From the NCBI RefSeq assembly GCF_000210295.1, contig NC_026743.1:186001-250000 (forward strand): DNA of 64,000 nt. The letters run 5' to 3'. The translations under genes were made by a program, and so were the position numbers. Shown in pieces: positions 48,670 through 59,055 of the stretch; position 1 is the first letter of the stretch; every line of letters starts with the position of its first letter. Source of the DNA: Trypanosoma brucei gambiense DAL972. Lineage: Eukaryota > Euglenozoa > Kinetoplastea > Trypanosomatida > Trypanosomatidae. A model generated the notes under the pieces. That model did no database searches, was not told where the DNA came from, and saw nothing but the letters and a program-made list of their open reading frames with translations.

Positions 48670-50823
48670 ATGGCTTCCCACAGTAGAGGATGTACGGAAG
48701 CCACTCCACTTAGCGCAGTAGTTGAAGGAAGGGACTTGCGCTCGCGAAGGAGCCATACGAACCTTCGGGGCTCGAGCATGACATCCATTTCGGAGGCCAG
48801 TCGCTCATGTCTTTGTACCAGTAGCCGCAACGATGCTGGAGAAAGGACGTTCAGAGCTCGTAGTGTGACTGAACCAACAAATTTGAGGCCTCATTCACTC
48901 CGAAGGGGAACTTCGGTGACTATTTATGAAGACAGTTGTGTTAGGCGTGCCGCTATTATAAGACGCTTAGAAAGGATGCGGCCAGAAAGGAAACTTTCCA
49001 GCGCAGCATCAGAACCCGTTTACACGAATGGTGCTAGGTCATCGGTGTTAACATGTACACGACATGGGGATTCGAAGGAGCACCCTCCAGTACGGCCAAA
49101 AAGTGCGAGTTGTTCGGTTAGACAGTCCCAAAGATGCTCTAGCGTTACAGGCACATGTGCCAGTGCGCGTAGTGATGCGGAAAAATACACACGCAAAGGG
49201 AGATTGTCAACACCACCGTTCCAAGCTGGACTTCCGCGTGCGGAGCAGGCTAAACCAGAACGTAATTCGTTCTCCTTCGCTCCTGGTAGAGCGGAAAGGA
49301 GTAGGTGTCGTGTCAGGGAGAGATGCGAGCAGTGGTTTACCGGAGGCGAGCATCTGAACGCGGCGCTGATATCCCTTTTTGTCGCCTGCGGGGCTTCTGA
49401 ACAAGGGGGCTTGGGATTAACGCTGTTTATGAAAGACTTTAGTCAGACTTGCGAGACTCATCAGCCTGTATTACCCCCAAAACGTATTGTTTTGAACGCC
49501 ATATCTTCGATGAAGTCCGTCTGCATCATTCAACCGAGCACTGACAAACCGGGGGGAATCAACTTTTGTCTTGCTCTTCCGGATTTTTTTGCTTTGTTGA
49601 CGAAGGAGCTACGAGGTTTCACATCGGCGAAAGTACAGGGGAGCTTCCCACCAACACGTGAGCCCCCTGCAGTCTGTATCGTCCTAGCTGCGTTGGTTCC
49701 AGAGGCATTGGAGAGGGTTTTTAATGCCGAAGTCGTTGAACACTTTCGTAATCCTTTAACTATTGCTTATGCGTTGGAGAAACTGGAATCCCAATACGAG
49801 AATCAAGTATCGACAGTCTCGGATGCAGTCCGTGACAAAGCTTCGATCACAATCTCTTCGTTGCCGCAAGAGCGAGTGCAACACAGAAGAGATGTGGGAC
49901 GTTCAGCTTGCGTCTCCGGGTCGCCTTCCCCCGTGGGTGGAGAAAGATCTTACCCTTCTATTAGTGAGATTACGTTTAGCGGCGATAAAAGCCTTGCCGA
50001 AGCACCTTACACTGGGACCAATTCTACATTGTCGGAAGTGGGACGCAAAGCTCAACCTGTTCCCCGTTATATGAAACCGAGGCTTCTTGACGAAATTTCG
50101 ACCTCGATAATTGCAAGGGCTAAGGCGAGGAAGTTGATGGATAGGTTGCGCAAGAGCGCCATTCCAATAAACCGCCATGTTTGCTTTGCACGTATTTTCT
50201 ATTCCCAGCAAGCGAAAGCTGGTGTGGTGAGTGCCAATGATGACTGTTGCTTAGCTTTCACTGACAGTGATGATAGTGACAGCGAGGCGCTTGTGCAACT
50301 GCAACCCGATCCTCCACAGGGGCGATTGCGACCGACGAATATCCTTAAGTGGCCGTTGTACGACGAGTATGCGAGGGGGTTTTCCGGCATAAACAAACAC
50401 CGCAAACCTCGAAGGGGGTTGTTTGAGGAGCAGCAAGGTCAATTCGCGCACCTGAAGGTTTGTAGCGACCCACCAATTTCTCAACCGTGTTCTGTCGCCA
50501 TGTCGAGCAGCCGCACGTTCGAAATTCCGGAGTCGTTGTCATGTTTCTCCTTGAGCACATCTTTGTCAACTAGTTCGGAGCTCACAGCAAACGATTCATC
50601 TCCATTAGTTGCGACCATGACAACGTACCAGCGTCGGATGTCGAAGCTCCTTGACCGGTGCAGTTCGCAGTCAGAGTTCTCGCTGGCTGATCTCTCTGCT
50701 GTTCGTTTCGGTATGTACGGTGCAACAAGAAGGAGGCTATACTCCGCTTCAACCGGCGGTACTGCCGCAGGCGTGAATGATAAGAAGACAACGAGAGGTA
50801 AGAGTCGGACCCGGAAGAAATAA
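48670..50823 (+). CDS. Ser/Arg-rich protein of unknown function
   Basis: 717 residues from the ATG at 48670; a start at 48778 (residue 37) is possible given how close the splice site is. Residues 1-215 and 390-717 are Ser/Arg/Pro-rich and likely disordered, with many basic-Ser motifs suited to phosphorylation. A more ordered segment lies at about 220-385 (HLNAALISLFVACGASEQGG, PPKRIVLNAISSMKSVCII, NFCLALPDFFALLTKELRGF) and is helical. The C-terminus is strongly basic (KKTTRGKSRTRKK). No family is recognised. Confidence 0.8.
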   Translation: MASHSRGCTEATPLSAVVEGRDLRSRRSHTNLRGSSMTSISEASRSCLCTSSRNDAGERTFRARSVTEPTNLRPHSLRRGTSVTIYEDSCVRRAAIIRRLERMRPERKLSSAASEPVYTNGARSSVLTCTRHGDSKEHPPVRPKSASCSVRQSQRCSSVTGTCASARSDAEKYTRKGRLSTPPFQAGLPRAEQAKPERNSFSFAPGRAERSRCRVRERCEQWFTGGEHLNAALISLFVACGASEQGGLGLTLFMKDFSQTCETHQPVLPPKRIVLNAISSMKSVCIIQPSTDKPGGINFCLALPDFFALLTKELRGFTSAKVQGSFPPTREPPAVCIVLAALVPEALERVFNAEVVEHFRNPLTIAYALEKLESQYENQVSTVSDAVRDKASITISSLPQERVQHRRDVGRSACVSGSPSPVGGERSYPSISEITFSGDKSLAEAPYTGTNSTLSEVGRKAQPVPRYMKPRLLDEISTSIIARAKARKLMDRLRKSAIPINRHVCFARIFYSQQAKAGVVSANDDCCLAFTDSDDSDSEALVQLQPDPPQGRLRPTNILKWPLYDEYARGFSGINKHRKPRRGLFEEQQGQFAHLKVCSDPPISQPCSVAMSSSRTFEIPESLSCFSLSTSLSTSSELTANDSSPLVATMTTYQRRMSKLLDRCSSQSEFSLADLSAVRFGMYGATRRRLYSASTGGTAAGVNDKKTTRGKSRTRKK

Positions 50824-50940
50824 TATACTCACTTGTGTGTTCGTTGTTTGGGAGCATCCCCGCGGGTCATGGTCATAGCGCGTATCTCTTCAGTATGGTG
50901 GTTGCCTCCTGCACCACGAGTGAGGCGAAGATATACACGC

Positions 50941-50958
50941 ATATATATATATATATAT
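50941..50958. repeat. AT-dinucleotide microsatellite
   Basis: Nine AT units in the 3' UTR region of the upstream gene. Confidence 0.95.
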
Positions 50959-51444
50959 TTAGATACAAGTTAAACTGTATAGACTCGACGCGGGGTGAAT
51001 CACAAAGTGTGATGAAGTACCTTGGTCATTTGGAGGGAATTGTGCACACACGGCCGTTTCGGTTAGGTGTGCATGTCGCAGTGCGTTAACTTGTCTCGTG
51101 CCGGCTACTAGGGGGTGTCGCATGGAATAAGTTTCTTATTTCATGCTCGAATAAAGCGTGAGCTATGTTATTCCCTTTGTGCTAGCTATCGCTGGTGCCG
51201 ATTCGTTAGAGGGTTCGTTTTTGCTCGCTACCCTCGAACACGTAGATTTTGGCACTTGTGCCGGTGGGAAAACGGGAGTGAAGGTCTGCAGCGACATGCC
51301 AGATCTGGCGTTGCACATCAAATTGCGTTAATTGTGGTTTGTTATCCCTATTTTTTCCCCCCTTGTATTGTACCGTTAAAAAATTAGCTTGATTCTTATC
51401 CCCGAATTGCCAGAGTACCTCCCCCCGTTGCTTCCATCTTCTAC

Positions 51445-51466
51445 ATATATATATATATATATATAT
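51445..51466. repeat. AT-dinucleotide microsatellite
   Basis: Eleven AT units in the spacer before the SET-domain gene. Confidence 0.95.
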
Positions 51467-51844
51467 TCCTTTGTGGCGGTTTAATATCTTTACACCACCG
51501 CACATATACCTCTGCTCCCTACAAAAAGAAATTGCCTGCTGTCGAGGGAAAAAGCGGTAAAAAGTACTACACCGAAAATGGCATGGGAATGAGGTTTTAG
51601 TTAGATGGATTAAGCGGTAAAAAACGGTGGTTGGTTGTGACAACGACTATATGACGTCCTTGTTGCAAGACGTGGATATGGGAAAGCATTCAGGGAGGGG
51701 GGAGTGTGTCGAAGAGCCTGTGGTTTGTTGTTGCCTTGGGTGTTGTTTACGTTACCCCTTTTCCCTATGCATTTGCCAAACGTTATACAACCCTTCGCAT
51801 ACGGTAGACATAAGGAAGACCGACGGTGATTGTAGTTTATTGTC

Positions 51845-53290
51845 ATGCCCCTGACCTGTCTTGGGCCCAGCAAAGTTGTCCCTGGGGCTACAGGCGTCTT
51901 CCTCACTTGCGCTCTTAAAAAGTTCACTCCGGTGGAAATAGCGCCAACGGTTGGAGCTACTTCTCCTCCGTACCTGTGTAATCTTATTAGTGCACCCAGA
52001 CGCACGATATCACTGAGGCGGTTTCTTGCCCTGCGACACCAGTTTAGCAGTGGGATGTGCTTCAATATCGCCACGTTGCGTGGTTGGTATTTACTCGCAC
52101 CCAGCACTCACGCACCGCTCTCTGATCCTTCCGGACTGAGGGCATGGATGCAGCGGCACCACCATCGCTACACTCACGTGTGTTCTACGGGGAATGGTTC
52201 CGGTTCTTTGGGTCTGCGATATGGGGGTGAAGAACAGGGCGTTTTCACTGCTTCTGGCGGCGACTGTAATCCTGCTGACTTTGAAGATGAAGAAGACGAA
52301 ACTGTTGTGGAAGACAAAGGGGATGCAATGCAGTCTTCTGCAGCCGCATCTCCTGGTCGCAGTACTTCAGCGGGGGCTGTGTCACCGCTCTGCATCCAAG
52401 AAGAGCATTTATTTGAGATTAATGACGGAATACTTTGGGAAATGCCTCCAAATGATGACTTGGCGAGCCCTACTTACTGGAGAAGGCACAGGGAACGTAT
52501 GCAGGTGTACGAGGATACGAGCGTAGGCGTTGAGCAAGCGGAGTTGATTGGGTCTGATGCCACTGGCGGGAGTTCCCATGAATCAGTTGTTGCCGTAGAG
52601 AAAGAACAGTACACGGGACAGTTGAGACTGGTCCGCGCCCTGACACGCAAGGCTAACGTCCGCCTCACTGTTGACGATAACACACAACTCTTGGTTCTGA
52701 TGCCTGTCGTTGATCTTAAGGAGGGCGATGAGCTGTTACTTCATTACGGCCGCGAGTGGTGGTCTCATAGACTCCTTTCTACGTTATTTATGTCTGTGCA
52801 GGACAAAGAGATATCTGACGTTCGGTGGGTCGAGTCACTATTTGCGAAACCTACAGATGTCCATAGGCCGTTCCCTTTGCTTTGTCGGGCATTCGCAGGG
52901 AAGAGGAAGAGGAGGTTGGTGGGACGTGAGAGGGACGCTGGGAGAGAGGGGAGAACATCGACTGAATGCAGCAATTCCGAAGGAACAGGGAATGATGCCA
53001 AGGTGGTCTTGTACAATATCGCAACCAAGAAGAAGGCGACGGACTCAGAGGCACTTATTTTTGCCGTACGGAGAAGTTGTGTTGATAGGAATTTTTTCAC
53101 AAGTCTGGTTGGGGGGAGTGAACGAGGTGCGTTTAATGCTTCTCGCTGCGATGATGAAGTTCCCATCAGCCGCGTGCGGCGTGTTCTTTTGCAATCACTA
53201 CGCGAGGGTGGAGGAACGGTGGGTGAGGGACCGGCCAAAGATTCGTTAGACGAAGGCGAAACCCAGGATGACGCATCCTTTTGTTTTTAA
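51845..53290 (+). CDS. Divergent SET-domain protein
   Basis: 481 residues. The N-terminus has the SET opening pattern (GPSKVVPGATGVFLTCALKKF then VEIAP, about 7-33). The C-terminal SET signature comes much later: KANVRLT then LLVLMPVVDLKEGDELLLHYGREWW (about 271-308), matching 'N..R ... GEEL...YG..W'. Between them is an insertion of about 200 residues, partly acidic and low-complexity (DFEDEEDETVVEDKGD). The canonical catalytic NHS is replaced by NVR, so methyltransferase activity is uncertain. The remaining 170 residues are basic and partly disordered. SET proteins methylate lysines on histones, ribosomal proteins or EF1A; the substrate here is unknown. Confidence 0.7.
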   Translation: MPLTCLGPSKVVPGATGVFLTCALKKFTPVEIAPTVGATSPPYLCNLISAPRRTISLRRFLALRHQFSSGMCFNIATLRGWYLLAPSTHAPLSDPSGLRAWMQRHHHRYTHVCSTGNGSGSLGLRYGGEEQGVFTASGGDCNPADFEDEEDETVVEDKGDAMQSSAAASPGRSTSAGAVSPLCIQEEHLFEINDGILWEMPPNDDLASPTYWRRHRERMQVYEDTSVGVEQAELIGSDATGGSSHESVVAVEKEQYTGQLRLVRALTRKANVRLTVDDNTQLLVLMPVVDLKEGDELLLHYGREWWSHRLLSTLFMSVQDKEISDVRWVESLFAKPTDVHRPFPLLCRAFAGKRKRRLVGRERDAGREGRTSTECSNSEGTGNDAKVVLYNIATKKKATDSEALIFAVRRSCVDRNFFTSLVGGSERGAFNASRCDDEVPISRVRRVLLQSLREGGGTVGEGPAKDSLDEGETQDDASFCF

Positions 53291-53811
53291 AGGGAAATGT
53301 GTAACGGGAAACGTGAGGTTACTTGCTTCGTACGCGGCGTACGTGGCCAGTTGTCAATTCATGATTGTTTAGCACAGTGTCATATTCTTTTGATCTATGA
53401 CACTTTAAGTGTATGGGGTGCATGGCGCGTATCTGTTGCCCCTAACGGCTACTTAAGATTTTTAAACTCTTCACTTCATTGGCTGTGGTGGATTCTAAAA
53501 CTGTGTATCCTCACCATCGTTTCGTTCGCTTGTTTCATACATGTTTTCCCCTTGTTTATCGGGGAGTTTTAGTTGCGTGTTACTCTCCGGGCACTGAAAG
53601 GGAGCGTACACGCCCATACACACACAAAGCAAGCAACGCAAAAAGGGGTACAAGTGAAAAAGGAATAGAAATAATTTAGAACCTGTTAAAAAGCAAAAGT
53701 ACTGTGGTAGCTGAAGCGCATATATACCAAGGGGTTACTTTTGCCCACAGGAAGGGGTAAGGGAAGGAATCTTAAAACATCTGTTGTGGTTAACTCTTGC
53801 TACTGTCTACC
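53291..53811. other. Spacer
   Basis: Untranslated sequence with a 91-codon frame of hydrophobic low-complexity type that I do not consider a gene. The acceptor for IFT172 is at 53737-53750. Confidence 0.6.
53737..53750 (+). promoter_or_regulatory. Candidate trans-splice acceptor for IFT172
   Basis: TTACTTTTGCCCACAG, with AG at 53749-53750, 61 bases before the ATG. Confidence 0.6.
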
Positions 53812-56800
53812 ATGCAGGTAAAACACTACAAGACGCTCATGGCGTGCCAGCAGGGGATCGCCCGGACGCAAGCTATCTGCTGGTCGCCTAATAATAAGCG
53901 TCTCGCTGTTGCTGACAACAATCGTGTCGTCAATTTGTATGATGAACATGGGGAACGTCGGGATAAATTTCCCACAAAGGCTGCCGATGGTAAGAATGGA
54001 AAAGCCTTTGTTATTGAAGGAATGGCGTTCTCACCTGACAGCTCCAAAATCGCCATTGGGCAATCTGATGGGATCGTTGCTATCTACCGGGTGGGCATTG
54101 AGTGGGGTGAGAAGAAGGCCATCTGCAGTAAGTTCCCACAGAACAGTCCGGTGACCTGCCTGTGTTGGCCAGAGACCTCACAGGGCGTGGAGCTTGTTGT
54201 CTTCGGAACTCTAGATGGAAAGGTGAAGGTTGGCATCTTAAAGGCAAACAAATCTCAGGCTCTTTACGCTCATGAACATGCGGTTGTGTCGATTGCGAGC
54301 AGCCCTGACGGAAATAAGGTAATTTCGGGTCATCTCGACGGTGCTGTTTATCAATACACCTTTGAGTCCGAGGATGCGGGCGGAGGCTCAGGGTCAAAGA
54401 AGCTCTTCAATCACGGACATCCCCCGTATGTCTTGTTATGGGGAGAGAATATCTGTGCTGCAGGCCAGAACTCTTTTGTTACTTTTTACGATCGTAGTGG
54501 TCAAAAAGTGCAAAGCTTTGACTACAAGGCGGAGGACGAGGGAGAATTTACTGTCGGCAGCTTTAATCCCAGCGGTCACGCGATTGTCCTGGCCAGTCGC
54601 GAGCAGTTGCGACTCTTTGACTTTAATCTGCGGTCTCGCAAGTGGGAAGAAGGTGCAGTGATACGTGTGCCCAACTCATGCAGTTTCTCTGCTATATCAT
54701 GGAAGTACGATGGAAGTCGTTTTGTGACAGGGTCTTTGGCTGGAGCAGTTGATATGTTTGACGTATGTCTCAAGCGCTATCGCCTCCGTGGTGCTTTTGA
54801 ATTCACATATGTTAGTCATAACCAGGTCATCGTGAAGCGGCTGGCCACAGGGACGCGCATCGTACTTCGCTCCAGCCTTGGGTATGAAGTACAGTGTGTA
54901 AATGTTCACCAGGATCGATATCTAGTGGCTCATACCTCCACGACCCTTCTTGTTGGTGACCTCATTTCGTGCAAACTCTCAGAGGTTCCGTGGCAGCTGT
55001 CCGGACGCGAAAAATTTGTATTTGACAACCCACAAGTTTGTATGGTCTTTGCTGCAGGTGAGTTATGCTTGATCGAATATGGTAAGAACGAGATCCTTGG
55101 TACATGCCGCACGGAAGAAAGAAATGCACATCGAATTTCGGTTCGGGTGCATGACCCATCTATCACCAGCGAAGGTGAAGGACAACAAGGTCGTAAATTC
55201 ATTGCTTACCTCATCGACAGACAAACAGCGCAAATCGATGACCTGTCCAGTGGCACTGCGGTTGCACGGCTTTCCCACCAATGCCGCATCGACTGGCTTG
55301 AGCTCAATTACCGCGCTAACAAACTATTGTTCCGCGATAAACAGCACCAGTTGTTCCTGTACGACCTGGAAGAACAAAATCGCACAACGCTGTTGAACTA
55401 TTGCACTTATGTGCAGTGGGTACCTGGAAGCGATGTGGTAGTCGCACAGAATCGTGTGGAACTGTGCGTCTGGTACAGTATCAACTCTCCGGACCGCGTG
55501 GCTGTCGTCCCTATTAAGGGCGAAGTGGAGGGTATCGAGCGCGGAAATGGCAAGACGGAAGTGATTGTTGATGAAGGCGTCAACACAGTTGCATATGGTC
55601 TCGACGAGGCACTCATTGAGTTTGGGACCGCGATGGAGGATCACGATTACATCAAGGCATGTGACTTGCTTGATCAAATTGCGCTCACTCCCGAAACGGA
55701 AGCAATGTGGGCTAACCTTGCTTCACTTGCACTGCAGGAATTGAAACTTCCCATTGCCCAGCGCTGTTACGCTGCATTAGGAGACATGGCGAAGGTTAAT
55801 TCCCTGAATCAAATCAATGAACTAGCGGTGTCTGAAGCACGGTCTAGTGGAGGGGCGACGGATGGATATGACCATTACGCTGTGCGCGCCGAGCTGTCGA
55901 TGCTGAACAAGGACTACAAACAAGCTGAGCAACTCTACCTTGAGAATGCTAAGATCGAAGATGCTATGGCAATGTGGGAGGAGCTGAACCGGTTTGATGA
56001 AAGTATCAGCATTGCAGAGGCCCGCGGCTGGCCAGACCTCGCTAATAAGCGTACCCGCTATTACAATTGGCTCGTGGAAACTGGTCAGTTTGAAAAGGCT
56101 GGTGAGCAGAAGGAACGTGAGGGTAAGCATAACGATGCTATCAACTTATACTTGCGCGGCGGTACCCCGGCCCGAGCGGCTAACGTCATATCTGCGAATA
56201 ACATGAAACCAGAGTCGCAGTTACTGGAGGCCATCGCGGCCTCCTTGTTTAAGGCTCAAGTGTTTGAAAAGGCCGGCGATTTCTTTGAGAAACTCAAGAT
56301 GAACGACCGCGCTATTCAAGCATACAAAAAGGGACATGTCTACAGTCGTGCTGTGGAGTTTGCTAAGCGCGCTGTTCCTGATCGAGTGGTTGCACTAGAA
56401 GAGGAGTGGGGTGATTACCTTGTCTCACAGAAGCACGTAGATCAAGCAATAAACCACTACATCGAAGCGAAAAAATACGACAAAGCAGTGAAGGCGGCCA
56501 TTGACTCAAGGCAGTGGAGTAAGGCCGCGCACATTCTTGAGAGCCAAACGGTGGGTAGCGACAACGATGAGACCGTCAAAGGTTTCTATAAGAATATAGC
56601 CCGCCACTACGAAGAATTGCATCAATATGGCGAAGCCGAGAAATTCTACATCAAGGCTAATGCGATCAACGAGGCGGTGGACATGTACAGCCGTGCAGGA
56701 ATGGCCGACCACATGTATCGTGTGGCACAACGGCACCTCTCGCAGCAGCAGTTGGTCGCACTCTTTGTTGACCAAGCTAAGCGTTTGGAAACTAAGGGTG

Positions 56801-59055
56801 ATTACGCCGGTGCAGAGCGCATCTACGTGAAGGTGAACGAACCGGATCAGGCCATTGTTATGTACAAGAAGGCGCGCGATTACACAAATATGATTCGCCT
56901 CGTTCAGGCGTACCGCCCCGATTTTCTGTCGAAGACGCACCTTTCGCTGGCCGCTCAATTCGAGAAGGAGAGTAACTACAAGATGGCTGAAACACATTAT
57001 GTGGCCGGTAAAGACTGGGGTCGGGCAGTTAATATGTACCGAGATCATGAGATGTGGGAGGATGCTGTTCGTGTAGCGAAGGTGCACGGTGGAGCAAACG
57101 CGGCGAAGCAAGTGGTTCTCTCTCGTGCCATGGTTGTGGAAGCAGAGGACGGCGTACGGCTACTCATGAAGTTTTCATTTGTTAACCCAGGTATAGAGGC
57201 CGCACTGGAGGCACAAAAGTTCGACCTGGCACTGCAATGGGCTCAACTGGCACAACCTGCTAAATTGCCTTATGTGTACCTCAAATATGCTATGTACTAC
57301 GAGGATCAGGGTGACTTCCGCATGGCCGAAGAGGCGTTTTTGAAGTCTGGAAAGCCGCGCGAGGCCATTGATATGTACCTGCACCAGCACGAGTTCGAAA
57401 ATGCGATGAGAGTGGCGGAAGGCTACGACCAGACAGCCATTCCTTCCATTCTTCAGGCTCAGGGACGGGCATGCTTTCAGAAAAGTAACTACCGTGAAGC
57501 GGAAAGCTTTTTCATTCGTGCGAATGCCCCCGAGCCGCTGTTGAAGCTATACATGGAGAATCGTATGTATACGGATGCCCAGCGTGTGGCGAAGGAATAC
57601 TATCCAGACATGCTGGGTGAGATTGCAAAGCGTATTGCACTGCAGTCAAGTGATCCCCAGAAGGCTGGCGCAGTCTTGGAGGAGCATGGTGAGTATCAAA
57701 TGGCAGTCGAAACGTACCTCGGTGCTACGGCAGAGCAGGTGCAAAATCCCAACGTTCTGGCCAATCTTTGGGTGAGGGCTGTGAAGGTGGCCCAGAAACA
57801 TGACCGTAATATGCTCAAGAATGTCTTGCGCGTCGCCACTGGTAAGTTGAAGGAAGCGCAGAGATATGTGGAGGCAGGTAAGTGTCTGGAGGACTGCGAG
57901 GATTACAAGGGCGCAATTAACATGTACGTGGAAGGTAAAAAGTTTGACCTCGCGGAGTACCTGGCCAAACATATTAGCCCTGAACTTGAAGATTATGTCA
58001 AACGTGCCATAGTACAGAACAGTATTGAAGGTGGCGGCATGAAGGATGCCAAAATGGTTGAGGAGATCGATCCTGAGGCTGCATTCAAGGCATACATTGC
58101 GAATAATGATTGGGAGAATGCTCTTCGCATGGCAAAGCAGCGGCCACCCGAAGAAATGAAATATGTGGCTGGCCTGAAGATGAAGTATCATGCGAACAAG
58201 GGTGAGCTAGGTGCTGCGCTTGGGGTAGTGGAGGAGCTTCCGCTTGACCCAGGTGACTTCCGCTTTTACGAGACATGGCTCGAGATGGCGGATCGTATAC
58301 TGGCACAGCTGCCTCTGCGGCCTGACAGTGATTTGAAACTTGAGCGATTTCACACATGTTTCTCCGATGTCGTGGAAAGCATGTCGAGATCGGGGCAAAA
58401 GCAAGAGGATGTCGCCAAAGCAAACGCCTTCGCACATATCATACACATCTACTACATGTCCGCGCGCATGCGGGAGCTTTCGCTTGACGACTATGCCCTT
58501 AAACTGATGCTTGGTCTCCCTCGGTGGATTCCTCACATCGCACCCGAGAAGGCGTTCTATGACGCCGGGATGGCAGCAAGGAATTCCGGCCAAGATGCCA
58601 TCGCCTTCTTGTATCTCAATCGTTTCCTTGATATCTCCGAAAAAATTGAGGATGGTGCGGTTGATAGTAGCGCCATAGACAACGGCGACTTCGACTGCAC
58701 AGATTTCCCGAAGAAGTATCCAATGCCGAAAAGTTCCAGTGTGGAGAAGACATCGGAAGAAGAGGTCAATAGATGGGTTCTTGCCATCTCCATCGACAAT
58801 AGTTTAGATCCCCATCTTCCTACAGTAACAGATCCGCAGGGCCAAGTGGAAATGTTTGAGGGTTCTTTGCAGTCGCCAGCTGGGGTCACTTACCCCGAAT
58901 GCGCCGTCACGGGGTATCCGATTGTTGGCGGTGGTGTCGTCAAGTGCCGCAACTGCCAACGACCAGCCAACCAGGATGACTGGACCCGGTACATAACTCT
59001 GGCTAAAGCTTGCCCGTGGTGCGGTGCGGCTGATTCTCCCGTCTTCGGGATTTAG
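53812..59055 (+). CDS. IFT172: Intraflagellar transport protein IFT172
   Basis: 1747 residues from the ATG at 53812; the frame runs five codons further to a TTG. The opening MQVKHYKTLM and AICWSPNNKRLAVADNNRVV are characteristic of IFT172. WD40 propellers occupy roughly 1-600 (MAFSPDSSKIAIGQSDGIVA, ISWKYDGSRFVTGSLAGAV), followed by long TPR-like helical repeats from about 630 to 1650 (AEQLYLENAKIEDAMAMWEE, AEEAFLKSGKPREAIDMYL). The C-terminus has paired cysteines (CAVTGYP, CRNCQ, CPWC; about 1697-1739), consistent with a zinc-binding or U-box-like end domain. IFT172 is the largest subunit of the IFT-B complex, linking it to turnaround at the flagellar tip, and is required for flagellum construction. 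Length matches the family. Confidence 0.97.
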   Translation: MQVKHYKTLMACQQGIARTQAICWSPNNKRLAVADNNRVVNLYDEHGERRDKFPTKAADGKNGKAFVIEGMAFSPDSSKIAIGQSDGIVAIYRVGIEWGEKKAICSKFPQNSPVTCLCWPETSQGVELVVFGTLDGKVKVGILKANKSQALYAHEHAVVSIASSPDGNKVISGHLDGAVYQYTFESEDAGGGSGSKKLFNHGHPPYVLLWGENICAAGQNSFVTFYDRSGQKVQSFDYKAEDEGEFTVGSFNPSGHAIVLASREQLRLFDFNLRSRKWEEGAVIRVPNSCSFSAISWKYDGSRFVTGSLAGAVDMFDVCLKRYRLRGAFEFTYVSHNQVIVKRLATGTRIVLRSSLGYEVQCVNVHQDRYLVAHTSTTLLVGDLISCKLSEVPWQLSGREKFVFDNPQVCMVFAAGELCLIEYGKNEILGTCRTEERNAHRISVRVHDPSITSEGEGQQGRKFIAYLIDRQTAQIDDLSSGTAVARLSHQCRIDWLELNYRANKLLFRDKQHQLFLYDLEEQNRTTLLNYCTYVQWVPGSDVVVAQNRVELCVWYSINSPDRVAVVPIKGEVEGIERGNGKTEVIVDEGVNTVAYGLDEALIEFGTAMEDHDYIKACDLLDQIALTPETEAMWANLASLALQELKLPIAQRCYAALGDMAKVNSLNQINELAVSEARSSGGATDGYDHYAVRAELSMLNKDYKQAEQLYLENAKIEDAMAMWEELNRFDESISIAEARGWPDLANKRTRYYNWLVETGQFEKAGEQKEREGKHNDAINLYLRGGTPARAANVISANNMKPESQLLEAIAASLFKAQVFEKAGDFFEKLKMNDRAIQAYKKGHVYSRAVEFAKRAVPDRVVALEEEWGDYLVSQKHVDQAINHYIEAKKYDKAVKAAIDSRQWSKAAHILESQTVGSDNDETVKGFYKNIARHYEELHQYGEAEKFYIKANAINEAVDMYSRAGMADHMYRVAQRHLSQQQLVALFVDQAKRLETKGDYAGAERIYVKVNEPDQAIVMYKKARDYTNMIRLVQAYRPDFLSKTHLSLAAQFEKESNYKMAETHYVAGKDWGRAVNMYRDHEMWEDAVRVAKVHGGANAAKQVVLSRAMVVEAEDGVRLLMKFSFVNPGIEAALEAQKFDLALQWAQLAQPAKLPYVYLKYAMYYEDQGDFRMAEEAFLKSGKPREAIDMYLHQHEFENAMRVAEGYDQTAIPSILQAQGRACFQKSNYREAESFFIRANAPEPLLKLYMENRMYTDAQRVAKEYYPDMLGEIAKRIALQSSDPQKAGAVLEEHGEYQMAVETYLGATAEQVQNPNVLANLWVRAVKVAQKHDRNMLKNVLRVATGKLKEAQRYVEAGKCLEDCEDYKGAINMYVEGKKFDLAEYLAKHISPELEDYVKRAIVQNSIEGGGMKDAKMVEEIDPEAAFKAYIANNDWENALRMAKQRPPEEMKYVAGLKMKYHANKGELGAALGVVEELPLDPGDFRFYETWLEMADRILAQLPLRPDSDLKLERFHTCFSDVVESMSRSGQKQEDVAKANAFAHIIHIYYMSARMRELSLDDYALKLMLGLPRWIPHIAPEKAFYDAGMAARNSGQDAIAFLYLNRFLDISEKIEDGAVDSSAIDNGDFDCTDFPKKYPMPKSSSVEKTSEEEVNRWVLAISIDNSLDPHLPTVTDPQGQVEMFEGSLQSPAGVTYPECAVTGYPIVGGGVVKCRNCQRPANQDDWTRYITLAKACPWCGAADSPVFGI

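Larger units (their letters stand above)
50824..51844. other. Spacer, 1.0 kb, with two AT-dinucleotide runs
   Basis: Contains (AT)n runs at 50941-50958 and 51445-51466. A pyrimidine-rich tract around 51745-51775 leads to AG at 51806-51807, 38 bases before the next ATG. No gene seen. Confidence 0.65.

Noticed and set aside
53297..53572. 91-codon frame before IFT172
   Set aside because: It begins seven bases after the previous stop, has a low-complexity hydrophobic end and no splice site of its own; likely 3' UTR.
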